DNA from: Streptomyces sp. ISL-36
GTDB taxonomy: Bacteria > Actinomycetota > Actinomycetes > Streptomycetales > Streptomycetaceae
DNA: 34,282 nt
Direction of reading: 5' to 3'
Assembly: GCF_018614205.1 (NCBI RefSeq)
Contig: NZ_JAGGOS010000083.1
Coordinates: forward strand, 1-34,282
Shown here: positions 1-6,681 of the stretch, piece after piece
How the letters are laid out: each line of letters opens with the position of its first letter
Position numbering within the stretch: position 1 is the first letter of the stretch
Translations under genes and position numbers: made by a program
Notes under the pieces: generated by a model
Database searches by the model: none
Told to the model about the DNA's origin: nothing
The model's input: the letters and a program-made list of their open reading frames with translations, nothing else

Positions 1-1022
1 AGCGGGGCCTGCGGGCCGCGGTCGCGGCCCACAGCGAGAACGGGGTCCGCCGCCTCGGCGCCCAGGCGCTCACGGTCGGCGCGCTGCTGTCCGGCGCGGC
101 GGGCGGCCCCGGCCGTGACGAGGAGGGGGCCCTCGCCCTCGACCTGCTCGTCGTCCTCGACGCGCCGCAGCTGGACGTCGAGAGCGCCGCGATGCTCGTG
201 GAGTCCCTGCCCGACGGCTGCCGTCTGGTCCTCAGCGGTGACCCCGGTGTCCTGGGGTCCGCGGGCGCGGGCCGGGTGTTCGCCGATCTGCTGGCGGCCC
301 GGGTGTGTCCGCAGATCGCGTCGCGCGTTCCCGACCCCGGTCCGATCGGCGAGCTCATCTCGGGGATCGGCATCGGTGAGCTGAACCAGGTCGAGGCCCC
401 CGGCAAGGAGGTCGTGATCGTCCCGGTCCGGGACGCGGGCGAGGCCGTCCACCGCACGGTCCAGCTGGTGGCCGACTCCGTACCCCGGGCGATCGGTGTG
501 CCCTCCGAGCGGACGCAGGTGATCACGGTCGGCCACGGCGGGTCGGCCGGCACCCGGGCGCTGAACGCGGCGCTGAAGCAGCGGCTCAACCCGGGCCCAG
601 GCCGCTTCGGCGGCTTCGACCCGGGTGACCGGGTGGCGTACGTACCGGCGCCGGGGCGGACGCTGACCGGGACGGTCGTCTCGGCCGACGCCGAAGGGCT
701 GCGGCTGGAGTGCGAGGGCGAGAAGCTCCTGGTGCCGAAGGAGCGGGTGGAGTCGGCGCTGCGGCACGGCTGGGCGCTCACCGCGCACCAGGCGGCCGGG
801 ATGCGCTGGCCCGCGGCGGTCGTCGTCCTGCCGGGCGACGCGGCCCAGGGGCTGAGCCGGGCCTGGGTCTACACGGCCTTCGGCCGCGGCGAGCGCCATC
901 TCTCGGTCGTCCACGGCGTGGACGAGGCGCTGCCCCGGGCGGTGGCGGAGGGAGTCTCCCAGGACCGTACGACCCGGCTGCGGCCGCTCCTGGAGGCCCT
1001 GCTGGCCGCGGCGGAGGACTGA
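1..1022 (+). CDS. RecD-like helicase/ATPase, C-terminal part (5' end outside window)
   Basis: The reading frame is open from position 3, so the N-terminus, including any Walker A motif, lies outside the window. The visible part follows the RecD/RecD2 superfamily 1B plan. It has a Walker B-like stretch LVVLDAPQLD, then LSGDPGVLGSAGAGRVF, which matches the GDPxQLxSVGxGxVxxDL region. An SH3-like insert follows (GDRVAYVPAPGRTLTGTVV), then GWALTAHQAAGMRWPAVVV, matching the ALTxHKxQG motif, and YTAFGRGERHLSVV, matching the YTAxTRAxxxL arginine motif. Several catalytic positions look changed: the Walker B acidic pair reads LD rather than DE, and the final TRA reads FGRG. It may therefore be a degenerate, non-helicase paralogue. 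Its stop is followed by a strong terminator. The family call is from motifs; the role is unknown. Confidence 0.72.
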   Translation, partial: RGLRAAVAAHSENGVRRLGAQALTVGALLSGAAGGPGRDEEGALALDLLVVLDAPQLDVESAAMLVESLPDGCRLVLSGDPGVLGSAGAGRVFADLLAARVCPQIASRVPDPGPIGELISGIGIGELNQVEAPGKEVVIVPVRDAGEAVHRTVQLVADSVPRAIGVPSERTQVITVGHGGSAGTRALNAALKQRLNPGPGRFGGFDPGDRVAYVPAPGRTLTGTVVSADAEGLRLECEGEKLLVPKERVESALRHGWALTAHQAAGMRWPAAVVVLPGDAAQGLSRAWVYTAFGRGERHLSVVHGVDEALPRAVAEGVSQDRTTRLRPLLEALLAAAED

Positions 1023-1038
1023 GGTCCGCGCGGCGGAA

Positions 1039-1088
1039 GTACGGCGGAGGGCGGGGCACCGTGTGTGGCGCCCCGCCCTCCGCCGTAC
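1039..1088. terminator. Bidirectional intrinsic terminator
   Basis: A perfect 19-bp inverted repeat (arms 1039-1057 and 1070-1088, 12-nt loop) lies between the stop codons of two convergent genes. There is no long T-run, which is usual for Streptomyces hairpin terminators. Confidence 0.85.
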
Positions 1089-1118
1089 GGTTTCCGGCCC
1101 GTATGCGTGGGCCGACGG

Positions 1119-1766
1119 TCAGGCTTCCTGTTCCTCCAGGTCGTCGTCGAGCTCGTCGTCGAAGACCGCGCTCACGTCGAACCGGCAGACGATCCGCTCG
1201 GGGTCGGCCTGCTCGAAGGGGGCGTTCAGCCACTCCCCCGGTTCCGGCAGGTCCTCGGCAGCGGAGACCCAGAGGGTGGAGTCGCCCTCCTCCAGACCGA
1301 ACTCCTTGTGACGAGAGGCGATTTCATCCGGTTCGAACTCGCCGAAGAGCACACCGAGCGCCGCATGCGTGCTGACCCCGACCCTGGCGGCGGACTCCTC
1401 GCGCTCCTCGTCGTCCTCCAGGTCGGCGATGCGCTGGGCCTGGGCGAGCAGGCGCTCCGGATCCACCACGGCGTAGTCGCGACGGATCAGCACGCTCAGG
1501 GCGTGCGGCTCCTCGGGCCCGGCGTACGGCGGCAGGGAGTCGTCGGCGCCCGGGATCTCGAAGGGGGTGACCTCGTCGTACCGGTCGTAGAGCCGCTCGT
1601 CGTACGCCTCGGCCGCCGCGGCGAGGGCGTTGAAGGCTTCGTAGACGGCCGGGTCGTCATCCCCCGTGCGGCGTTCGACCGCCTCGAGGTGACGGTCCAG
1701 TGCGGCTTTGACCGCCTCGGCGGCGGCACGTACCTCGGCAGCGGTGGGCTGCGCAGCATCAGACAT
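1119..1766 (-). CDS. Conserved acidic hypothetical protein, 215 aa
   Basis: I do not recognise a named domain. The protein is soluble, with no signal peptide or membrane segment, and very acidic, ending in a run rich in Asp/Glu (DDELDDDLEEQEA). The N-terminal third is an Ala/Glu-rich helix (EVRAAAEAVKAALDRHLEAVE). The start was set at the ATG giving MSDAAQP; an upstream in-frame ATG would add 13 residues that look like untranslated leader. It is divergent from the DUF5703 gene with only 47 bp between them, so the promoters overlap. Third-position GC is typical of a real Streptomyces gene. Confidence 0.8.
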   Translation of the reverse strand: MSDAAQPTAAEVRAAAEAVKAALDRHLEAVERRTGDDDPAVYEAFNALAAAAEAYDERLYDRYDEVTPFEIPGADDSLPPYAGPEEPHALSVLIRRDYAVVDPERLLAQAQRIADLEDDEEREESAARVGVSTHAALGVLFGEFEPDEIASRHKEFGLEEGDSTLWVSAAEDLPEPGEWLNAPFEQADPERIVCRFDVSAVFDDELDDDLEEQEA

Positions 1767-1813
1767 GGGACAGACGCTATCCGTACCGGGCCCGTGCCCG
1801 CACAATAGATGCG

Positions 1814-2002
1814 ATGCCGGAATACGAATTTGTCGACGTGTACGTGCCGCGCGGCGTCTCCCGCAAGGAGGCGACGCGGCTCCTGACCGACCATGCCGAG
1901 TACGGACACTGGGAGTTGGACCGCCTGACCCTGCACCGGGACGGCAGCCGCAGAGTGCGACTGCGCAGGCGCATTATTCGTCAGGTCCGCGCCACCTGGT
2001 GA
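1814..2002 (+). CDS. DUF5703 family small protein, 62 aa
   Basis: A short basic protein beginning MPEYEFVDVYVPRGVSRKEA and ending in an arginine-rich stretch (RRVRLRRRIIRQVRATW). This pattern matches the small DUF5703 family common in Streptomyces, whose function is unknown. The pattern YVPRGVSRKEATRLL followed by YGHWELDRL suggests a compact alpha/beta fold. No convincing ribosome binding site precedes the ATG. The sequence CACAAT a few bases upstream could be a -10 element of a leaderless transcript, which is inference. A strong hairpin terminator follows the stop. Confidence 0.8.
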   Translation: MPEYEFVDVYVPRGVSRKEATRLLTDHAEYGHWELDRLTLHRDGSRRVRLRRRIIRQVRATW

Positions 2003-2008
2003 CGGAGA

Positions 2009-2033
2009 AGGGGCCCCGCCGTGCGGGGCCCCT
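2009..2033. terminator. Bidirectional terminator between DUF5703 gene and chaplin gene
   Basis: Perfect 11-bp arms (2009-2019 and 2023-2033) with a CGT loop lie between convergent stops. Flanking GGAG/TCC bases may lengthen the stem. Confidence 0.8.
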
Positions 2034-2051
2034 CCGTGTCGCGCCCGCGTC

Positions 2052-2834
2052 CTAGGCGGACTGGCGGGCGCGGCGGTAGAGCACGGAGCCGGCGAGCAGC
2101 AGGGCCGCGCCGGCCGGGACGATCACCCCGAGCGGGCCGGAGCCGGTCTCCGCGAGCTCCTCAGTGGCCCCCGGCTGCGCGATGGTGTGCGTGTCCGGAG
2201 TGTTCGGCCCGTGCGGGGAGGCGGGTCCGCCCGGGTTCTCCCCCTCGTTGCCCGGGTTGCCCGGTGTTTCCGGGTTTCCCGGATTTCCAGGGTTTCCGGG
2301 GTTGCCCGGGTTTCCGGGGTTGCCCGGGTTTCCGGGGTTGCCCGGGTTTCCTGGGTTGCCCGGGTTTCCGGGGTGAGTCGGCTCTCCCGGGTTGCCGGGG
2401 TGAGTCGGCTCGATGCCGTTGTCGCACTCGTTGCCGAACGCCGGGTTGATGGCGCCGACACCCGTGATGCTGTTCCCGCACACGTTCACGGGGACGTGGA
2501 CCGGCGCCTGCACGTTGTTGCCGGAGCCGACACCGGGCGAGTTGCTCGTGGACCCCTCGGCCGAGGAGCCGCCGCCGCCGCCCCCCGGCTTGGAGACGTT
2601 GGCGCACTTGTTGCCGAACGCCGGGTTGATCAACCCGACGACGTTGACGGTGTTTCCGCAGACGTTCACCGGAACGTGCACCGGCGCCTGGACGGAATTG
2701 CCGGACGCGATGCCCGGGGAATTCGAGGTCGTACCGCTCGCGCCCGCTTCGGCGTGCGCGTATCCACCCCCGAGGGCGATCACGCCGCCCGCGGCCGCAA
2801 TGGTGATCAGTCCCTTGCGTGTGACCTGTCGCAT
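2052..2834 (-). CDS. chpC: Long chaplin (ChpA/B/C type) with collagen-like Gly-Asn-Pro linker and LAETG sortase signal
   Basis: A 260-residue exported surface protein of aerial hyphae and spores. Long chaplins are anchored to peptidoglycan by sortase and display amyloid-forming chaplin domains. The order is: signal peptide (about 1-28, MRQVTRKG, hydrophobic core, AHA); chaplin domain 1 (about 38-80, Cys59 and Cys77); a Gly-rich spacer; chaplin domain 2 (about 98-140, Cys119 and Cys137); a Pro/Gly linker with 11 uninterrupted GNP triplets at 156-188; then sortase signal LAETG (227-231), a hydrophobic segment and a basic tail. The start at 2834 gives the canonical chaplin signal peptide; a longer frame upstream is leader. 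It lies downstream of the short chaplin gene on the same strand, with a terminator hairpin between. The symbol rests on pairing with chpH, so the paralogue assignment is less sure than the family. Confidence 0.93.
   Translation of the reverse strand: MRQVTRKGLITIAAAGGVIALGGGYAHAEAGASGTTSNSPGIASGNSVQAPVHVPVNVCGNTVNVVGLINPAFGNKCANVSKPGGGGGGSSAEGSTSNSPGVGSGNNVQAPVHVPVNVCGNSITGVGAINPAFGNECDNGIEPTHPGNPGEPTHPGNPGNPGNPGNPGNPGNPGNPGNPGNPGNPGNPETPGNPGNEGENPGGPASPHGPNTPDTHTIAQPGATEELAETGSGPLGVIVPAGAALLLAGSVLYRRARQSA
2271..2369 (-). repeat. In-frame 9-bp tandem repeat encoding (Gly-Asn-Pro)11
   Basis: Eleven uninterrupted 9-nt units (GGN AAY CCN on the coding strand) give eleven Gly-Asn-Pro triplets. 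Adjacent units often alternate GGA and GGC glycine codons, producing an 18-bp higher-order repeat. Degenerate units (ETP, GNP, GNE on one side; EPTHP, GNP, EPTHP on the other) flank it. Copy number is likely to vary between strains by slippage. Confidence 0.95.
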
Positions 2835-2842
2835 AGCTTGTC

Positions 2843-2872
2843 CTGCCTTCTCGGCTTCTGCCTTCTCGGCTT
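2843..2872 (-). repeat. 15-bp tandem duplication in the chaplin leader
   Basis: Two perfect copies of a 15-mer (coding strand AAGCCGAGAAGGCAG) sit directly upstream of the chaplin start, from 9 bp before the ATG. Each copy carries an AGAAGG purine run resembling a Shine-Dalgarno sequence, so the duplication may offer two ribosome landing sites. Confidence 0.8.
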
Positions 2873-2915
2873 CAGAGGAGGGCCTCCGGGCACGGCGCCC
2901 GGGGCGGAAATGCCC

Positions 2916-2954
2916 GCCGGCCCCGGAGTGCATGGCACGCACTCCGGGGCCGGC
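2916..2954 (-). terminator. Terminator downstream of the short chaplin gene
   Basis: Perfect 16-bp arms (2916-2931 and 2939-2954) with loop ATGGCAC lie 35 bp after the chpH stop. The hairpin separates the two chaplin genes and suggests that read-through to the long chaplin is limited or that the latter has its own promoter. Confidence 0.82.
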
Positions 2955-2988
2955 CGGGGCTCAGACCCTCACGGGTCGAGACACAACT

Positions 2989-3222
2989 TCAGGCGTTGAC
3001 GCAGGTGTTGCCGAAGGTGGGGTTCAGCAGCCCGACCACGTTGATCGTGTTGCCGCACACGTTCAGGGGGATGTGAACCGGCACCTGGATCACGTTGCCC
3101 GAGACCACGCCAGGGGCATTGACGGCAGCACCCTGGGCACCCGACGAAGCAACGGCCATGCCCGCACCCGCGAGAACGAGACCGCCGGTGGCAGCCGCAG
3201 CAGCGACGACCTTCTTGATCAT
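2989..3222 (-). CDS. chpH: Short chaplin, ChpH type
   Basis: A 77-residue secreted protein with one chaplin domain. Short chaplins assemble into amphipathic amyloid films at the air-water interface and let aerial hyphae leave the aqueous colony. A signal peptide covers about residues 1-25 (MIKK, Ala/Gly-rich core, AVA). The mature part carries the family pattern NAPGVVSGNVIQVPVHIPLNVCGNT...LLNPTFGNTC, with the two conserved cysteines at 56 and 74 that form the intramolecular disulfide. The ATG at 3222 is fixed by a near-perfect Shine-Dalgarno AAGGAGGAAT directly upstream; a start 10 codons earlier would ignore it. It heads the chpH-chpC pair. A candidate sigma-BldN promoter lies upstream. Confidence 0.95.
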   Translation of the reverse strand: MIKKVVAAAAATGGLVLAGAGMAVASSGAQGAAVNAPGVVSGNVIQVPVHIPLNVCGNTINVVGLLNPTFGNTCVNA

Positions 3223-3270
3223 TATTCCTCCTTGTTGGCAATGCGGTCCCAACCGCAGACCGCATCACCT

Positions 3271-3298
3271 GTAACGAGGGGGAAGTTATGGGGCTACG
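3271..3298 (-). promoter_or_regulatory. Candidate sigma-BldN promoter of chpH
   Basis: On the minus strand, CGTAGC (3298-3293) is followed after exactly 16 nt by CGTTAC (3276-3271). The sigma-BldN consensus, as I recall it, is CGTAAC-N16-CGTTGA; chaplin genes are known BldN targets. The match is 5/6 and 4/6 with ideal spacing, and predicts a leader of roughly 45 nt. Confidence 0.5.
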
Positions 3299-3366
3299 AC
3301 CGTATGAGCGCATTCACTCTTTCCGGTCACATACGTACAGGCGGGCGATTATCGGATAGTGCGGAA

Positions 3367-4692
3367 TCAGGACGCGTCGATGAACCGGTCGAGTACCCGG
3401 ACGCCGAACTTCAGTCCGTCCACCGGCACCCGCTCGTCCACGCCGTGGAACATCCCGGCGAAGTCGAGCTCCGGAGGAAGCTGGAGCGGGGCGAAGCCGA
3501 AGCAGCGGATGCCGAGGTCGTCGAAGGACTTGGCGTCGGTACCGCCGGAGAGCATGTACGGCACGGCCCGGGCGATCGGGTCCTCCGCCTTGAGGGCCAG
3601 CTGCATGGCGTCGACGAGGTCACCGTCGAAGCTGGTCTCCAGGGCCTTGTCCCCGTGCACGTCCTCCCGCTTGACCCGCGGTCCTAGGATCCGGTCGAGG
3701 TCGGCCAGGAACTCCTCCTCGTAACCGGGCAGGAACCGTCCGTCGACGTGGGCGGTGGCCTGCCCGGGGATGACGTTGACCTTGTAACCGGCGCCGAGCA
3801 TGGTCGGGGCGGCGGAGTTGCGGAGCGTGGCGCCCACCATCTTGGCGATGCCGCCCAGCTTGGCGAGCGTGGCCTCCATGTCCTCGGGATCGAGCGGGGT
3901 CCCGAGCGCGTCCGACAGCTCGTCCAGGAAGGACCGTACGGTCTTGGTGACCCTGACCGGCCACTGGTGGCGGCCCAGACGGCCGACGGCCTCGCAGAGC
4001 TCGGTGATGGCGTTGTCGTTGTTGGTCATGGAGCCGTGACCGGCCGTGCCCTCGACCGTCAGACGCATCCAGTGCATCCCCTTCTGGGCCGTCTCGACCA
4101 GATAGAGCCGCAGGTTCTCGTTGACGGTGAAGGAGAAGCCGCCGACCTCTCCGATGGCCTCCGTGACCCCGTCGAACAGGTCCCGGTGGTTGTCGACCAG
4201 GTGCCGGGCGCCGTAGGTGCCGCCCGCCTCCTCGTCGGCGAGGAACGCGAGGACGATGTCGCGCGGGGGCTTGCGGCCGCTGCGCATCCGGTCCCGTACG
4301 ACCGCGAGGGTCATCGCGTCCATGTCCTTCATGTCGACGGCGCCCCGGCCCCAGACACAGCCGTCGGCGACCTCACCGGAGAAGGGGTGGTGGGTCCAGT
4401 CCTCGGCGTTGGTCGGCACGACGTCGGTGTGCCCGTGGATCAGCAGGGCCGGCCGCGAGGGGTCCTCGCCCTCGATGCGGGCGACGGTGGAGGCCCGCCC
4501 CTTGTGCGACTCGATGATCTTCGGCTCGAGACCGACCTCCGCGAGCTTCTCGGCGACGTACTCCGCCGCCGCGCGCTCGCCCGGGCCGGAGTGGTCGCCG
4601 TAGTTGCTGGTGTCGATGCGGATGAGGTCACGACAGAGGTCGACGACCTCGTCCTCGCCCGTGACGCTCCGTGCCGTGTTCGACTCGCTCAC
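3367..4692 (-). CDS. M20 family metallopeptidase (ArgE/DapE/CPG2-like)
   Basis: A 441-residue cytoplasmic di-zinc amidohydrolase that probably cleaves small dipeptides or N-acyl amino acids; the true substrate cannot be read from sequence. Motifs in order: HGHTDVVP at 86-93 (His88 zinc ligand, Asp90), GRGAVDMKD (Asp120 bridging ligand), DEEAGG (153-158, catalytic Glu and zinc ligand), the lid/dimerisation domain with TAGHGSM, and C-terminal FHGVDERVPVDG with the last zinc-binding His. The GTG start at 4692 is chosen because GGAGG lies 7 nt upstream and the product begins at MSESNTARS, close to the usual M20 length. An in-frame ATG at 4770 would add a non-conserved 26-residue tail. The gene stands alone on the minus strand, upstream of the tRNA gene. 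Confidence 0.92.
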   Translation of the reverse strand: MSESNTARSVTGEDEVVDLCRDLIRIDTSNYGDHSGPGERAAAEYVAEKLAEVGLEPKIIESHKGRASTVARIEGEDPSRPALLIHGHTDVVPTNAEDWTHHPFSGEVADGCVWGRGAVDMKDMDAMTLAVVRDRMRSGRKPPRDIVLAFLADEEAGGTYGARHLVDNHRDLFDGVTEAIGEVGGFSFTVNENLRLYLVETAQKGMHWMRLTVEGTAGHGSMTNNDNAITELCEAVGRLGRHQWPVRVTKTVRSFLDELSDALGTPLDPEDMEATLAKLGGIAKMVGATLRNSAAPTMLGAGYKVNVIPGQATAHVDGRFLPGYEEEFLADLDRILGPRVKREDVHGDKALETSFDGDLVDAMQLALKAEDPIARAVPYMLSGGTDAKSFDDLGIRCFGFAPLQLPPELDFAGMFHGVDERVPVDGLKFGVRVLDRFIDAS

Positions 4693-4852
4693 GCTGCTTC
4701 CTCCCACTACGTGCCCCACATGATTGCTGGTGGTCGCCCCCATCCTCCCGCGCCCGGCCCCGGGGCCCAAGGGCTCCCCTCGGCCGACATACGGCTGTCA
4801 CACGGTTCCGGCCCCAGGGGGAGGGTGGTGATCGGCCACCTCGAATGTTTGC

Positions 4853-4858
4853 TATGGT
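4853..4858 (+). promoter_or_regulatory. Possible -10 element of the tRNA-Leu gene
   Basis: TATGGT preceded by TGC (extended -10 form) lies 44 bp before the mature tRNA 5' end in a locally AT-richer patch. No clear -35 is seen. Confidence 0.3.
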
Positions 4859-4902
4859 TTTCCACGTCGGAACGGCCCAGCGGCCGGGAAGACAGACACC
4901 TT

Positions 4903-4990
4903 GTCCGGGTGGCGGAATGGCAGACGCGCTAGCTTGAGGTGCTAGTGCCCTTTATCGGGCGTGGGGGTTCAAGTCCCCCCTCGGACACCA
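4903..4990 (+). tRNA. tRNA-Leu (anticodon GAG)
   Basis: This 88-nt class II tRNA has a 7-bp acceptor stem (GTCCGGG with CTCGGAC, one G-T wobble), anticodon stem CTAGC/GCTAG around loop TTGAGGT (anticodon GAG at 4936-4938, reading CUC/CUU), and a long variable arm with GCCC/GGGC pairing typical of tRNA-Leu. The T arm is GGGGG-TTCAAGT-CCCCC, and CCA is encoded at the 3' end. Such loci are classic integration sites for actinomycete mobile elements, but no integrase or attachment repeat is seen here. Confidence 0.97.
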
Positions 4991-4993
4991 GCG

Positions 4994-5022
4994 AAAGACC
5001 CCAGGTAACTGGGGTCTTTTTT
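4994..5022 (+). terminator. Rho-independent terminator of tRNA-Leu
   Basis: A perfect 11-bp stem (4994-5004 with 5009-5019), GTAA tetraloop, then a run of six T. It is unusually canonical for this genome and lies 4 nt after the encoded CCA. Confidence 0.93.
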
Positions 5023-5141
5023 GCATGGCGTGGACGCCGGAGGCCGGCGGGGAACCCCGTGCGGGGTTCTCGGCGCGGCGGCGGAGTAAGGGCGGCGGGG
5101 GCCCGCGGTGTGGGGGTGGGGGGCTCGTTACCGTAGGGACG

Positions 5142-6068
5142 GTGAGACGCAGAGCGAAGGTCCCGGCCGCTCCCTTGCCCCAGCGGGAGGGGGTGGATCC
5201 GGCGTGGGTGAGGTTGCCGGAGGATCCGGGGCGGGTGTGGGGGACCGTCGGGGATCATCTGCGGGCCCGGTTCGGGGGTGCCATCGGGGTCGGGCGGGTC
5301 GAGGAGATGCTGCGGGACGGCCGGTTCGTGGGGGTGGACGGGCCGGTGAGCGGGGGCGAGCCGTACGCCGCCGGGCTGCGGCTCTGGTTCCACCGGGACT
5401 TTCCGCCCGAGGAGCGGGTGCCCTTCGAGATCGGGATCGTGTACCGCGACGAGCGGATCGTGGTCGCCGACAAGCCGCACTTCCTGGCGACGATGCCGCG
5501 TGGTCGGCATGTGACCGAGACCGCGCTCGCCCGGCTGCGGCGGGAGCTGGGGACGGCCGAGCTGCAGCCCGCGCACCGGCTCGACCGGATGACGGCGGGG
5601 CTGGTGCTGTTCGTCGTGCGGCCGCAGGACCGTGGGGCGTACCAGACGCTGTTCCGGGACCGGCTGGTCGGCAAGGAGTACGAGGCGGTGGCGCCGTACG
5701 ATCCGGGGCTCGCGCTGCCGGTGACCGTGCGGAGCCGGATCGTGAAGGAGCGCGGGGTGATGGCCGCCCGGGAGGAGCCGGGCGAGCCGAACAGCGAGAG
5801 CCGGATCGAGCTGGTCGAGCACCGGAACGGGTTCGGTCGGTACCGGCTGCTGCCGGCCACCGGGCAGACTCATCAGCTGCGGGTGCACATGAACGCCCTG
5901 GGGCTGCCGATCCTGAACGATCCGGTCTATCCCGTGGTCCGTGAGGACGGGCCGGAGGACTTCGGTCGTCCGCTGCAACTGCTGGCGCGGAGGCTGGAGT
6001 TCACCGACCCGCTCACGAGAACGCCGTTGCGGTTCGAGAGCCGGCTGCGCCTCAGTGGCCTCGGGTGA
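5142..6068 (+). CDS. RluA-family 23S rRNA/tRNA pseudouridine synthase
   Basis: A 308-residue enzyme that isomerises specific uridines in RNA. The catalytic motif HRLDRMTAGLVLF carries the active-site Asp of the HRLD signature. It is preceded by VVADKPHFLATMP (family DKPxGxxxxP) and followed by GKEYEAVAPY and TGQTHQLRVHMNALGLPILNDPVYP, the RluA C-terminal signature. The N-terminal region (VWGTVGDHLRARFG) precedes the catalytic domain as a short S4-like element. The GTG at 5142 gives MRRRAKVPAAPLPQ and was chosen because upstream sequence is Gly/Arg-rich junk running back to the tRNA terminator. The exact target uridine is not predictable. The 3' end overlaps the convergent MBL gene by 17 bp. 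Confidence 0.9.
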   Translation: MRRRAKVPAAPLPQREGVDPAWVRLPEDPGRVWGTVGDHLRARFGGAIGVGRVEEMLRDGRFVGVDGPVSGGEPYAAGLRLWFHRDFPPEERVPFEIGIVYRDERIVVADKPHFLATMPRGRHVTETALARLRRELGTAELQPAHRLDRMTAGLVLFVVRPQDRGAYQTLFRDRLVGKEYEAVAPYDPGLALPVTVRSRIVKERGVMAAREEPGEPNSESRIELVEHRNGFGRYRLLPATGQTHQLRVHMNALGLPILNDPVYPVVREDGPEDFGRPLQLLARRLEFTDPLTRTPLRFESRLRLSGLG

Positions 6069-6681
6069 TCCACTCCTGAAGGTGCGGCGCCTCCGCTCCG
6101 ATGGTCGTGGAGTCGCCGTGCCCGGTGCGGACGACCGTCTCCGGTGGCAGGGTCAGGAGGCGGTCGCGGATCGAGTCGACGATCGTCGGGAAGTGGGAGA
6201 AGGACCGGCCCGTCGCGCCCGGGCCGCCCTGGAAGAGGGTGTCGCCGGTGAAGACCGTGCCCAGGTCGGGGGCGTACAGGCAGACCGCGCCGGGGGCGTG
6301 ACCGGGGGTGTGCAGGACCTTGAGATCCGTTCCGGCGATGGTCAGGGTCTGGCCGTCGGTGAGCTCTCCGTCCGGGGTGTGGTCGGGGTGGGTCTGCTTC
6401 CAGAGCGGCTGGTCGTCGGCGTGGAGCAGGATGCGGGCGCCGGTGGCGGCGGCGAGGGCCGGGGCCGCGTCGATGTGGTCGTTGTGGGCGTGGGTGCAGA
6501 CGATCGCGCGCAGGGTGCGGCCGTCGAGCGCGGCGAGGATGGCGGAGGCGTCGTGGGCGGCGTCGATGACGATCGCCTCCGAGTCGTCGCCCACGATCCA
6601 GACGTTGTTGTCGACGTCCCAGGTGCCGCCGTCGAGCGAGAAGGTGCCGGAGGTGACCAGGTGGTCGATGCGGGTGGCCAT
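6052..6681 (-). CDS. MBL-fold hydrolase partner of MscR (Rv2260-like)
   Basis: A 209-residue metallo-beta-lactamase-fold protein of the glyoxalase II/hydroxyacylglutathione hydrolase type. The zinc motif THAHNDHID gives His64, His66, Asp68 and His69; further ligands lie in HTPGHAPGAV, FTGDTLF and the late RTGHGD. The ATG overlaps the stop codon of the upstream mscR gene by one base (TGATG), so translation is coupled. In mycobacteria the same pair is, to my knowledge, Rv2259-Rv2260. A likely but unproved role is hydrolysis of the mycothiol thioester or N-formyl product made by MscR. The 3' end overlaps the pseudouridine synthase gene by 17 bp. Confidence 0.9.
   Translation of the reverse strand: MATRIDHLVTSGTFSLDGGTWDVDNNVWIVGDDSEAIVIDAAHDASAILAALDGRTLRAIVCTHAHNDHIDAAPALAAATGARILLHADDQPLWKQTHPDHTPDGELTDGQTLTIAGTDLKVLHTPGHAPGAVCLYAPDLGTVFTGDTLFQGGPGATGRSFSHFPTIVDSIRDRLLTLPPETVVRTGHGDSTTIGAEAPHLQEWITRGH

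Noticed and set aside
2271..2369. CRISPR-like regular repeats
   Set aside because: The units are contiguous 9-bp codon triplets with no spacers and lie in frame inside the chaplin gene.
4903..5022. Integration site of a mobile element at tRNA-Leu
   Set aside because: There is no integrase, and no repeat of the tRNA 3' end was noticed elsewhere in the window; the terminator follows intact.
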